This document shows positions 48,249 through 59,106 of a stretch of DNA of 64,000 nt, piece by piece. The first letter of the stretch is position 1, and the number at the start of each line of letters is the position of its first letter. Both the position numbers and the translations under genes were made by a program. Origin of the DNA: Xylogone sp. PMI_703 (lineage: Eukaryota > Ascomycota > Leotiomycetes); assembly GCA_021399445.1 (NCBI GenBank), contig JAJTUQ010000006.1, forward strand, positions 2,356,001 to 2,420,000, read 5' to 3'. The notes below the pieces were generated by a model. The model was not told the DNA's origin. It searched no databases and was given only the letters and a program-made list of their open reading frames with translations.

Positions 48249-49777
48249 ATGACGACGCAGAAAGCTGTTGGTGAGAATATGCTATGGGGAGGTCGATTTA
48301 CTTGTAAGTTGCACTTCAATTGCAGATTCCAAACTTATACAACCTATAAACGGAATGCCTGACTCACCTCCATCGTAGCTGGTCTCGACCCTCTTATAGT
48401 TAAATACAACAACTCCCTACCATTTGACCGTATATTTTGGAGTCAAGATATTGCAGGCTCGATTGCCTAGGCCCGTGCAAATAAAAATACCGGTATCCTT
48501 ACTGCGCACGAGTTCTCTGAGATTGAGCGTGGATTCAAACAGATTTCTGAGGAATGGGCAAATAATACATTTGTTGCGAAAGAAAATGACGAAGATATTC
48601 ATACTGCAAATGAGAGACGATTGGGTGAGGTGATTGGTAAAGATATTGGTGGAAAGCTCCATACAGGACGGTCACGAAACGAACAAGCTGCGAGTGATAT
48701 GAGGATGTGGTTGAGGGATGAGTTGAGGGTGCTGGAAAGCCATCTATCTGATTTGATCAAGTTTGCCATTGCAAGAGCAGAGAAAGAGATTGACTACCTG
48801 GTAAGACCTTGTCTCCTCATATATTTGACTTGACACATCTTACTCATAGCATTATTACAGATGCTAGGATACTTCAAAAAGCGCAACCCGTGCGATGGAG
48901 CCAATGGCTCCTTTCTCGTGCCACAGCTTTTGCCTCCGACCTCGAGCGACTCCGGGAGGTGATCAAGCGTGTCAATCGCAGTCCGCTCGGATGCGGTGCT
49001 TTAGCTGGCAATTCATTCAACATCGACCATGTTGCCATGGCTAAAGAATGTGGATTCGATGGATTATTGTTCAACTCTATGAACGCAGTCGGTGACCGAG
49101 ATTTCGTTTTGGAGACTTTGCAATGGGGAAGTGCATTGATGGTGAAGATTTCTCGTTGGGCATAGGACCTTATCATTTATAGCAGTTTAGAATTTTCCTT
49201 CGTGCGATTAGCAGATGCCTATTCCACCGGGAGTTCGCTCATGCCGCAGAAGAAGAATGCAGACAGCCCAGAACTGCTTCGAGGGAAATCTGGCCGTGTT
49301 TTCGGTCAGATGGCAGGCTTGATGTGCACCATCAAGGGCCTGCCAACAACCTACAACAAGGATCTCCAGGAGAGTGTTGAGCCTATGTTAGACCATATCA
49401 CCACGCTCTCAGCCAGCATCCAAATAGCTACGGGTGTCCTATCCACACTCACTGTATTCCCAGAAAGAATGCAAGCAGCGCTCACACCTGAGATGCTAGC
49501 CACAGAAATTGCCGACTATCTCGTTCGGAAGGGTGTACCATTCCGTGAAGCTCACCATATCTCTGGTCGGTGCGTCGCACTGGCTGAGAAAACCAGTAGA
49601 CCAATGGACCAGCTGTCAGCTGAGGAGTTCAACGGTGTAGATGCTAGATTAGAAAAGGACGTGCAGGACTGCTTAAATTATGAAAGAGCAGTGGAGCTGA
49701 AGGATGCTTCTGGTGGAACTAGTAACCGTGCTGTGCAGGAACAAATTACGGCCTTGAAGGAATTGCTGAGTGCTTAG
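48249..49777 (+). pseudogene. ARG4: Argininosuccinate lyase, disrupted by two stops and a frameshift
   Basis: Exon-like blocks are 48249..48303, 48379..48800 and 48861..49777, with intact introns (GTAAGT/GTAAGA donors). The intact enzyme splits argininosuccinate into arginine and fumarate. Recognisable blocks run end to end: [35 protein letters not shown]-like and the signature GSSLMPQKKN. Lesion one is TAG at 48468-48470 (codon 49), where relatives have an aromatic residue in GSIA(F/Y)ARA. Lesion two comes right after the second acceptor: GY is followed by a 7-nt deletion near 48873, removing the conserved Thr-His of GYTHLQ and shifting the frame. Lesion three is TAG at 49163-49165 replacing Glu in SRWAEDLIIY. 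The remaining frame is open to the natural TAG at 49775-49777. Several usually fixed residues are also changed (NADS for NPDS, GNSF for GNPF). Confidence 0.88.
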
Positions 49778-50053
49778 TTCATTTAGAGAGAGGGAAAAAC
49801 ATTTACATACCCTAAAATTGTTAATAATAGAATATGGAGTTATATATGTGTTGATTTAGTAGTATAAAACTGACTTTCATAGTAGCCTGTATGACGTTGC
49901 CGGCAAATGTGGAGCTATGTAACAAAAAAGGAACTCGGTAGGGTTGTTATTTACGGAAGGTACCTTCGAACAAATTTGTAAAATTCTATGCTATAATTTT
50001 TTGTTAAAATCCATTACCCTACTCCTTCTGATGCTTTCTAAGTATACATTTGC
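49778..50053. other. Short gap between convergent genes
   Basis: AT-rich 3' flanks only, including T-rich runs; no gene seen. Confidence 0.7.
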
Positions 50054-51871
50054 TCATTTTGCCTCTTTTCCTAGCTCAGCTCTCATCTCTCTCTTCATCC
50101 TAGTTATTGTTCCCGCACCACCGTACACAAGCCTGTTTGAAGTTAGAAAATATCGTTCAGTTTGAAGTCAATTCGAAAGGATCTACGTACGCTGTGTATA
50201 TTTGTACCAGATCTGCACCAGCACTGAGAGCCTCCAAGGCTTGATGTCCATTCGTGATGCCACCTGAGCAGAAGACTACCTTTCGCGCTGGCTGTGTCAA
50301 TGCGGATCGTGCTAGGATTTCGTTAGTCAAACCTTGTATTTTCAAGAAAGTTACTCCCTAGCTCTCCAGCCCATCTTACCTTCTGTTGGAATTGCTTCTC
50401 CGGTATCAGAAGTATCCGATTCATCATCCTGCTTTTTCGGGCCCTGATCTAGCGTTTGTCTATATCTCTTGACAAGCTTTGCTGTCTGCTCAAAAAGTTG
50501 TGGCCCAGAGTAGCCTCCCTTTTCATATATAAGTCTAGTTTCACGAGGCTCCAGTGGGTTAATGATAGGTAAATTTGGAGGTCTCCGAGTTGTCGTATTC
50601 CCAACAATTACACCGTCTACTCCCGACTCCCAGACGGCTTGGCAAATGCCTTCGATCTGTTCCTGAGAATCTTCATCGGGTGACACTTTTACCATCACTG
50701 CGGGTTTGGTCTTCCGTTGAGTTCTCTGAGCAGCCCCTACTACACCCTTGAGGATCTTTGTCAGGGGCTCCTGACGTTGAAGGTCTCGGAGATTTTCTGT
50801 ATTTGGCGAACTAACATTTACGACAATGACGTCGGCATACGGAGACAGCTTCTCAACACAATAGACATAGTCTTTCTCGATAGCATCGACATCATCAGGA
50901 GTGATCTTATTCTTAGCAATTTGCACACCCATAAGCTTTCCCTCCGTGAGCGACCCGGGTGGTACGCCAGCTTCCCCATCAAGAACTCGCTGCAGACCTT
51001 CATCATCTGCACCAAAGCCAGCTGCATGTGCAAACCGTCGGACTCGCTCTCGGAGCCTCATTGCCACGCGGTCTGCACCCTCTGAGTTTAAGCCAAATCG
51101 ATTAATCAGACCATTCTGTGACACTATGCGAAAAAGACGAGGTTTTGGGTTGCCGTCCTGAGGCCTGGGGGTAATTCCACCAACTTCAACATATGTTGAA
51201 CCTAGCTCCAGAAGAGCATCTGGGACTTCTGCATTCTTGTCAATGCCCGCAGAAATTCCAATTGGGTTCCGCAGCCTGTGACCAAAGACCTAAGCGTTTG
51301 AATCAGCGAATATACTCCCAATTGAATGGGTGAAAGATATACGGTATCAACACGCGGCGGTGGTATAATTAATACCGGAAGATTGCAATAGGAAAGTTTG
51401 AATTGAGGACAAAAGTAAAGCTATTATTACCTCGACTTGTAGGTCTCCTCGGCTATCAGGGTCTCCCTTCTCTCGCGGATTCAAGTCAAATTCCCGTAGT
51501 CTCTTCAACGACTGAGTACCAGCTCGGTGCGCATCCTCCGCATCTGGGTAAATAAACCGCAAAGCAGGGACTACAATCCATCTATGCAAAGAGAACCGGG
51601 TGTCCGTGCCAGCTTCGTAGAGGACCACAACAGAGATGACAGCTGAGGTAGTCCAGAAGATAGCTCTCAACCGGCTCACCAGAGACGAAGCTTCTGATGC
51701 AGCCACAGAAGCTGTAGAAGCTCGGCGTATACCGAAGTCTTGCCTCCTAGGTCCATTGCTCACGTGGAAGGGTTGGTATTTACGGGTAAGGTGTGAGCCG
51801 GTTCTATTGAGGACAGCTGATGTCCTCGGGAGGGCTGAATGCCGTATTATGGAGGCCAAGCCTGCCCTCAT
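50054..51871 (-). CDS. URA9: Dihydroorotate dehydrogenase (quinone), mitochondrial class 2
   Basis: Exons complement(51431..51871), (50380..51289), (50191..50311) and (50054..50132) (introns of 141, 68 and 58 nt); 516 residues. It oxidises dihydroorotate to orotate on the inner mitochondrial membrane and passes electrons to ubiquinone, step four of pyrimidine synthesis. Seen: a basic targeting peptide (ALPRTSAVLNRTGSHLTRKY); a membrane helix (AIFWTTSAVISVVVLYEA); the quinone-tunnel helices; NPIGISAGIDKNAEVPDALLELG; VVNVSSPNTENLRDLQ with the catalytic-loop Ser; VMVKVSPDE; IVGNTTT; and GGITNGHQALEALSAGADLVQIYTALVYGG, the FMN site completed only after the last two splices. An acidic insertion (KKQDDESDTSD) is a common feature of fungal class 2 enzymes. 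It is intact. Confidence 0.95.
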
Positions 51872-53348
51872 CGCGTGCTGGTGAAGCTTGGTGACCTCTT
51901 CCTAAGAGTCGTATTTCGTATTGCTACTCGAATTGATGCATTGGCTACAATTGGCCGCGAAGTGCTCGTGGTTGGAAGTGAGATCAGAAATTCGATGGTC
52001 CGAAACTTCAGCCACAGCATGATGATGCACAGGTGTGGCTTGGCTCAATGAGGCGCAGCCACTGGCCAGAGAACGCGGGAGGACGGAGCCTCGAAGACGA
52101 TGAACACGCAAGCAAACTTTGTGGCGATCGAGCTGATTCCTGGGAACTGCCGGGAATAAAAGTAATGATCCTTGGATGCTTTAAATTATAGTATCCTTGG
52201 CGGTTAACTCTCTGTTTTGTGTTTACGATACGGAGGTAGGACCGAATAATGAATGACCTTAGTTGAGTAAACAGCACCAGGGAATCTCAATGAGTAGAGC
52301 TCCCCTGACTTGAATATTCCATACTTCAACAGCAGAAGACTTACGGTACATATCACGAGCAGTTAGCAGACCAAGTCGGGAGGGCTATGGACTGAGTATT
52401 CTTTGAATTCTCTCCCAGTCACGTGAAGTATATTCAAGGTTAAAGACGACGCATGAAAGTATATCCAAGCCGGCGCTAGCATATGACATGCCGTAGTCCA
52501 CACAAAACCTCAGGCACTGCACGATCAATATCACGGTAGCGCCGTGAGCGGGTCACAGATTCAACAAGGAGAGCAACAACCCCAGCTCAGCACCCCTGCC
52601 TTTTACCCTTTATTGCTGCCTTAGTCAGCGCTTGTCGTGCAAAAGCCTAGCTACACGCGGGTTTGTGAGTTAAGTCAGCGTTCAGAAAGGTTTGTAAGTT
52701 GAGATGAATTATTAGATCCAAGACTTCGACAAAACTCCACTGTAGTGCTGTCGGGGAATTGCAGCATCGCGAGAGATTGTTTGGGTGCCATAGGTCCTGA
52801 GGTTGGACGAATCGATGCGCTGTCTCGTTTAGTGTGAGACCTGGAAGGTCTGGGGGGTGGAGATCGACTGGCAAACAGTTCAGGAGAGTAATTTCTCAAA
52901 CACGAAGAGTGCATCGCCCTCGCAAGAAATGATTTCCAGATGATCTCAGTGAAGAATGGCGGTGATGTGATCGTAATAGTGACCGCAGTTCAATAATCTT
53001 CTGCCTAATGCTGGACTATTGCCGTTATTTTTAGAGATCGAGCAGGTGGAGGCAAAGTGCAGGCAAAGCGCAGTAGTGGGCGAGGCGCATTTGACCAGGA
53101 GAGCTGGGGCGGGCAGGGTCGTGGAGCGTCGCTGCGCTAAAAGCTCACCACCTTATTTTCGTGTTTAGGGGCTCCCTCCACCTGAAATGGCTGTGTTTCA
53201 CCCTCCTCCCAGATCTGTATCAACTTCAACAACTCCCCATCTCTAATTCTCCTAAAACATTTTCTCTTTCTTCAATTCTTCCTTCCGGTCATTCGAGTTA
53301 TTTCTGGGAATTAGTTAGCTATTTAATTGCGGATATTTACTGAGCACC
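51872..53348. other. Intergenic between divergent genes, about 1.5 kb
   Basis: No gene seen. It holds the promoters of dihydroorotate dehydrogenase and syntaxin; short frames on both strands look like chance. Confidence 0.6.
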
Positions 53349-54775
53349 ATGTCTTACGGGTCGGTTTCTCCTTTCTCAGCCGCAGCCTCAACCTCCTGTC
53401 CATTTCTGCGGCCCGCCGTCGCACTCTATCCGAGCATAACACGATCTGAAGAACAAAGTGCTGATTGAATGTGATGATATAGATATGGCAAAAACCCATA
53501 CGATCAGAGAGGAGACTCTCCATCGCGCCCATTAGCACAAGGGTATGACGCCCAGCAATCATACAATGCCCCAACCATGGGACGGGATGAGTACAGCGGT
53601 ATGTTGAACTATCATATGACTTTATAAAGCGCAACTAACATCTATCAGGCCGTAACGTCGAAATGGAGCCACTCACCTCTAATGGTGGCCAATTTGGAGG
53701 ACAGGGAGACCCAAATGCTATTCTGAATGAATGCCGTGACATAGACCGGGGGATTGATGAAATCGAGCGCTCTCTCGAGCAATTAAAGGCACTCCAACAG
53801 CGTTCTCTTGATGACCCAGACTCCTCGGCGCAGTCTGCCACAAACAGACAACTAGATGCATTAGGAGCTGAGACGATGACGATGTACCGTAACTTCGCAT
53901 CACGCATAAGAGCAATCAAGTCCCAACCAGAATCGGGTTCACCAAAGAATGCGCCACAGGTCGGCAAAGTAGACAGAAAGCTGAAAAAGGCTATCAATGA
54001 CTACCAGAATGTGGAGAGCACGTTCAGACGGAAATTACAAGAGCAGATGGCTCGACAATACCGAATTGTTCGCCCAGATGCATCAGACGCCGAGGTCAAG
54101 GAGGCTGTGGAGGATACTTCCAATAACCAAGTTTTCAGCCAGGCGCTTCTCCAGAGTGATCGACGAGGCCAGAGCCGAGCTGCGTTGAACGCAGTCGAGA
54201 ACCGTCATCAAGCTATCCAGAAGATTGAGCAACAGATGATCGAACTGGCGCAGCTATTCCAGGATATGGAAGCATTGGTTGTTCAACAAGAGGCAGCAGT
54301 AGAGGCTATTGACCAACGAGGAGAGGAAGTCGTGGAGAACCTAGATAAGGGTACCCAAGAAATTGGGCATGCCATCGTCAGTGCCAAGGCGAGAAACCGG
54401 AAGAAGTGGTGGTGCTTGGGAATATGCGGTATGTTTATCTCCGTTTTCTTTAACTTTTCCTCAGTCAATCTAGCTTTGTTTTTAAAAAATTTAATAACTG
54501 ATATAAATACTCCAGTCCTTATCATTGTCATCGTTATTATCATTGTCCTCATCTGGAAATTCGTCATTTCAGGAGGATCGAACAATAAGAAGCGTTGGAT
54601 TGCTACCGATGTAGCTCCTGCAATTGATAACCACCTTCCCAAAGTATCAGCTCGATTCGTTGTTCCCGGATTGGAATGGAGCGAGGATGACAAGCTTGTT
54701 GTTCCCACGACTGCCACTTCAGAAGACACAGTTAGCATTGATCAGTCGGTGGAGTCCCATCATGAAATGATGTAA
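53349..54775 (+). CDS. SSO1: Plasma-membrane syntaxin (Sso-type Qa-SNARE)
   Basis: Exons 53349..53359, 53483..53598, 53649..54428 and 54516..54775; 388 residues. The 11-nt first exon gives MSYG, joined to YGKNPYDQRG. Qa-SNAREs on the plasma membrane pair with a SNAP-25-type protein and vesicle synaptobrevin to fuse secretory vesicles. Seen: an Asn/Gln/Gly-rich N-terminus; a helical Habc region (LNECRDIDRGIDEIERSLEQL); the SNARE motif (ENRHQAIQKIEQQMIELAQLF, then VVQQEAAVEAIDQRGEEV) with its central Gln; basic KARNRKKWWCLGIC; and the transmembrane helix VLIIVIVIIIVLIWKFVI. About 65 residues follow the membrane helix, unusual for a syntaxin. The last intron (87 nt) is in frame without stops. 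Confidence 0.92.
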
Positions 54776-55433
54776 AACAAAATAAAAATAGCGGGTCTTT
54801 TTGTGTATATCCAGTGTGCAGCGCACGTTACGGGTTGACAGTCCTTAACCTTTTTTATTTACCATGGCTTTGCTGTTTTTGAGGTCAGGCATTCGAACGG
54901 GCGTTGAGACTCTTATATTATTTTTATTAACCATTTTCTGTTGCTCTCCTTTGTCCTCGAAACAGCCACAACAGCAACCCGAAGCAAATCTCATTGTGTT
55001 TTATATTTTCCTTGGTGTACGAGTAATCAAAAGAAATTCTATTCCCCGTGGTGGAAATTTGTTTCTATGGGAGAGAGGGAGAGAGAAACAGGTATATATA
55101 GGCAGCCTTCACCATAAAAAGAAGAGGGGCAAGTCAGGCTGCAGAAGTTATACCACAGGGTTGTGTTTTTGTGTTTGGATGTTTTGTCCTTTTTGTTTCG
55201 GTCCAAACTTTCCTGGAATATTTAGAGCGTCTATAGGTCCCTTTTAAACAATTGAATCCTTTTTCTAAACCTCTTAGCGGCGCTTTTTTGTGTTTCCTTA
55301 ATAACACCCTTTTTTTCCTGGACAATGTGTTGATTATATGGAATGTGATCTGAAGGATACCCCCCTATTTTGGATCTGGTTGAACAGATCCCTGAAAACG
55401 CCGGACCTAACCATTCCTTTCCCTATGGAATTT
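54776..55433. other. Intergenic between convergent genes
   Basis: No gene seen; T-rich and AG-rich low-complexity 3' flanks (about 55065-55090 and 55260-55320). Confidence 0.65.
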
Positions 55434-57143
55434 TTATAGTGCATCCACGCCTTCTATAATGCTCAAAGCTCTTCCAATGAGATGTATGCTCCCAGTGATG
55501 AACACATCTACGCCTTCCGTCTCTCCTGCCTCGGAGCTTAACCCACGAACGTGGTCAAAGGCGTCTTCAATGCTACTTAGGACGTGTATTTCAGTGGATG
55601 AAGAAGGATCAAGAGACCTCCATTTATCGGCGAACGATCTCTGATGCTCTAGACTTGCTATTACGGCGGAGTCGTAGATGTTGTTTACTAGGTCTAGCAG
55701 ACAGCTATTAATATGTACGGCGCTTTTTAAGTTGAAAGGGGTATTTTACCTTTCGTGGTGCTTCTATCCTGACGAGCAGCATTGGTGCAGAATATGACTT
55801 GGTCGAAGTGAACTAGTGCTTCCTTGGTAATAGTGCTGAATAGTTGTTCGAGAAGTTGCATCGCTTCTCTCAGACCGTGCTGATTGAAAATTAAGACTCG
55901 TTTTGCGGATCTATGATAGAGATGGGAAGGTTAGAAAGTTATACAAACAACATTTTAGTTTAAATTGATCAAACAAGGCATACTTTCGTGAACTCTCCTT
56001 ACTGAACCACTCTGCCGCTATTTTGATGCTATCCAGCGTATGTGCGCCATCGAGATACCAAGTAATATTTCCATCAATCTTTGTCTCGCATCGGCCACGC
56101 CACACAGTCTGTTCTAAGCCATCCACGAATTCTTTTGGTAATGAATCCTTGCTGCTACTATAGCTGGACTCCAGCTTCTTGAGTACTGTATCAGCGAGCG
56201 CAATGGCCAGACTGGCATTCGATTTCTGGAATTCGGCATCAGGTCGTATCTTCACGCCATTCAACCTCGGGTCTACTCCAACTACTGAGAGTGATTCGAC
56301 ATTCCGTTCTTGTGCCCTTTGCTTGACCACCTCCATGGCTTCTGGAACCTGATCAACAGTGAAAGCCGGCACGCCAGTCTTCCAGATGCCAGCCTTATTC
56401 CATGCAATCTTATCAATGGTGGAACCTAAAATCGCAACATGGTCTATCCCCAACCGAGAGATACCCGTCACGGCTGGACGATCAACGATGTTGGTGGAGT
56501 CATATTCACCACCGAGTCCGACCTCGTAGATAGCTGTATCGACGCCCTCGCTCAGGAAGACATGCCAGCTCATGAGCGTTAGGAAACGGAAGTACACTGG
56601 AGTCTCGAATGAGTCGACAGCCTTGGCAGCGTCCAGTGCGTCCCATACTTCGAAGAAGTACTTTGCGAATAAGGCTGCGGATATTGGGGAGGAGTTTATC
56701 CGGATGCGTTCTCGCACTGCAATGAGATGGGGTGAGGTGAAGAGGCCGATACTCTTGGGGACATGATGAGCTTTCTTGTAGTGAGATAGGATTGAGTCCA
56801 CGTAAGCACAGGTAGTGCCTTTGCCTTTGGTGCCGGCAACATGGATGATGTTTAGCTTCTCAAGGTCTTGTTGCTAAGCCATGTCATTAGCATGACGTTC
56901 AGGATAGAGGTTTAAGTAGGAGTTGGAAAGAGTTACAGAGTAACCGATATGAGTGAGACATCTTCTCAATTCTTTGTTTGCGTTTTCATAATAGGTGCTA
57001 CCCGGTTTCAGACGTTCTTTTATGAGCTCAATTGGCGTCTGGAGAGTGTTGAGGAGGTCAACAGCATCCTAGCCTCTATTAACCCACTATATCATGAGAT
57101 CTGTAGGTCACTTATCTCTTACATCATAGGTTCGGTTTGTCAT
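55434..57143 (-). CDS. MET7: Folylpolyglutamate synthase
   Basis: Five exons: complement(57123..57143), (56937..57068), (55984..56873), (55750..55910) and (55434..55693) (introns of 54, 63, 73 and 56 nt); 487 residues. It adds glutamates to folates so that they are kept in the cell and in mitochondria and serve one-carbon reactions such as methionine synthesis. Seen: MTNRTYDDAVDLLNTLQTP across the first splice; P-loop HVAGTKGKGTTCAYVDSIL; substrate loop LFTSPHLIAVRERIRIN; EVGLGGEYDSTNIV; LGIDHVAILGSTIDKIAWNKAGI; YLDGAHTLDSI; and the C-terminal FITGSIHLIGRAL. These mark it as the polyglutamate synthase rather than dihydrofolate synthase. All joins are in frame and the gene looks intact. Confidence 0.93.
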
Positions 57144-57837
57144 AACTGCAAAAGATCTCCAGGGCGCTGGAGGCTTGCATTTTGGCAGGGTTATCGAGTA
57201 TCTACGCCCCAGTATACGGAGGGGATAGCCCCTCAGACTTGGTAGCATCCCAGTCTCGACCTTTGAGGCAGAAAGCTGTGGTTTGGTGACGGGGCTGGGG
57301 AATAAAGAGGCTCGTTCAGGCTCGCTTGCTCATGCTGTTCTCTGTAAGCAAGCTTGTTTAAGCCTGTGGCGCCCAAGCCAAACCTCAAAGAACCCTGTAA
57401 ACCAACCGGTGAGCCGGTCTACGGGTTCCGTAGCACCGTACGCGACCCTGCGACGCCTGATCAGCACTAACGGAGTCCCTGTAGATCATTCACTTGGCGG
57501 CGCCTTAGCTATGGCAGATCCAGATCAGTTTTACACAGTACAGTAATCTCATGATGATCCCTACAACGTAATAATCGTAGATTAGAGGCATAGATGAAAG
57601 AAAGTTCTTTAGATTGAAGGGTTTAACTTGATTTTTCATTGCAGTTTTGCCTATAGAGACGCCCAACGCCTAAACAACCCTCGAACAATGCACCAAGTTG
57701 TTCGCAATGACCAAGAAGAAGAAGAAGATACCAGACAACGCCAAAAATCCAAAGCAACACCACACGCAGCGCAACAACGTATATACAACATGAATCCTAG
57801 CAAGACAGGTATCATTTTGGGTTTTGTACACAGGTCT
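57144..57837. other. Intergenic
   Basis: No gene seen between the promoter of MET7 and the 3' end of the next minus-strand gene. A GC-richer patch lies at 57280-57500. Confidence 0.6.
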
Positions 57838-59106
57838 TTAATCATCCATCATGGACAACAGATCCAGCTCGGTCCTCACCAGTCTGTCGAATTCCTCTCG
57901 GTCGATCCCACCCACCTTAGCAAGTCTGTATAGACTCTTCAGGCTGGTGCTGATATGCTGCTTAATGGCCATCTCAGATTGTTCAGCAGAACTGCCACTG
58001 GCACTAGCGGCTGCCTGCTGTTCTAGTCGGGCAACTGTATCGCTACCTGAAGAGGGAGTGGAAGATGCAGGCCGAGGTTGAAGAATGGGGCTATCTTCTC
58101 TCTCACGCGAATAGCCATTCATCTGTCCATTCGTATAAGGAGGGAGGACGTGGTCATAGGAATGAGTGTCTGGGACAGGAATTGGATCAGGGATACTCTG
58201 TAGATTTTGGAGTAGTTCAGTGGCGACCTCGTCCCTTCCTAATGAAGTTTCTACATCACGGGTCTGCTGTGCTTCGTTAGGATCATAGTTGTCCATTGCA
58301 GCTTGCACTGTAGAGTATTGTGCGTAATATTCGTCTTCATCATCTTGAGGGTCCGGTTGAGGTTGGAATCGGGACAGGTAGTCATTATTGATGTTTCGGG
58401 CGCCATTTTGAGCGTGTGGAGCAGGAGAGTGCTTGGGTGCTGGGGTGCGTGCTGGAGTATTATCATATTGAGCCCAGTAAGAGCCATCATCGTCCTCTTC
58501 TTCCTCGACCTTCTCACCATAGTCGTTTGGTTTCTTTCTCGAGTATTCATTTATGCCATTGTATATCTGAGCGTGGCTTCCATTTTGCTGTTTACTAGTA
58601 CTTTCGAACGCAGCTTCGCAGCCATCAATACTATCGTAATCCCAGCCAGTTCGCTCGAGAGCGTCGAGCACATTGACTTCTCCTATCCTCCAGCCGTCGC
58701 CGCCTCCTTCCTGATCGCCCACGCAGTATACCAGCCTCACACCTAACTGCAAATCTCGTATGGCAGCCAAGGCCTGCAGTGTCTCCTCGTCTAGGCGTTT
58801 GTATTTCAGTTCCACTTCCTCTTGCCAATCAATCTCAACCTCCCCCGAGACGGGGTGTGGCTGCAGGCGATCATTCGAGACAACCTGCTCTAACTTTGAG
58901 GCTTTGCCGTAGTACAGCAGTGGCAGCCATGAGTCTTTTTCACCGGCCGTTGCCGAGAGAAGCTGGACCCGTTGGCGAAGAATGGGCGAAAGGAAGGGAA
59001 GGATAGCTCCTGGCGGCTGCTTCGAGACAGTCGCAGCAGGGAGAGCGGCAAGAAGAGGAGCAAGCAGTCGCTCTGTAGCAGGAGGAGGAATTATTGCGGA
59101 CGGCAT
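57838..59106 (-). CDS. Hypothetical fungal protein, 422 aa, disordered acidic centre
   Basis: A single long frame from MPSAIIPPPATERLLAPLL. The N-terminal third is ordered-looking, with conserved-style blocks (AILPFLSPILRQRVQLLS, SWLPLLYYGKASKLEQVV) and an acidic Trp-containing stretch (VEIDWQEEVELKYKRLDEETLQALAAIRDL). The centre is disordered and rich in Asn, Asp, Glu, Pro and Tyr. The C-terminal end is helical (IKQHISTSLKSLYRLAKVGGIDREEFDRLV). I know no function; it resembles uncharacterised proteins kept across filamentous ascomycetes. The frame is open 13 codons further upstream to an acceptor-like TGTGCAG, so an upstream exon is possible. Confidence 0.72.
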   Translation of the reverse strand: MPSAIIPPPATERLLAPLLAALPAATVSKQPPGAILPFLSPILRQRVQLLSATAGEKDSWLPLLYYGKASKLEQVVSNDRLQPHPVSGEVEIDWQEEVELKYKRLDEETLQALAAIRDLQLGVRLVYCVGDQEGGGDGWRIGEVNVLDALERTGWDYDSIDGCEAAFESTSKQQNGSHAQIYNGINEYSRKKPNDYGEKVEEEEDDDGSYWAQYDNTPARTPAPKHSPAPHAQNGARNINNDYLSRFQPQPDPQDDEDEYYAQYSTVQAAMDNYDPNEAQQTRDVETSLGRDEVATELLQNLQSIPDPIPVPDTHSYDHVLPPYTNGQMNGYSREREDSPILQPRPASSTPSSGSDTVARLEQQAAASASGSSAEQSEMAIKQHISTSLKSLYRLAKVGGIDREEFDRLVRTELDLLSMMDD

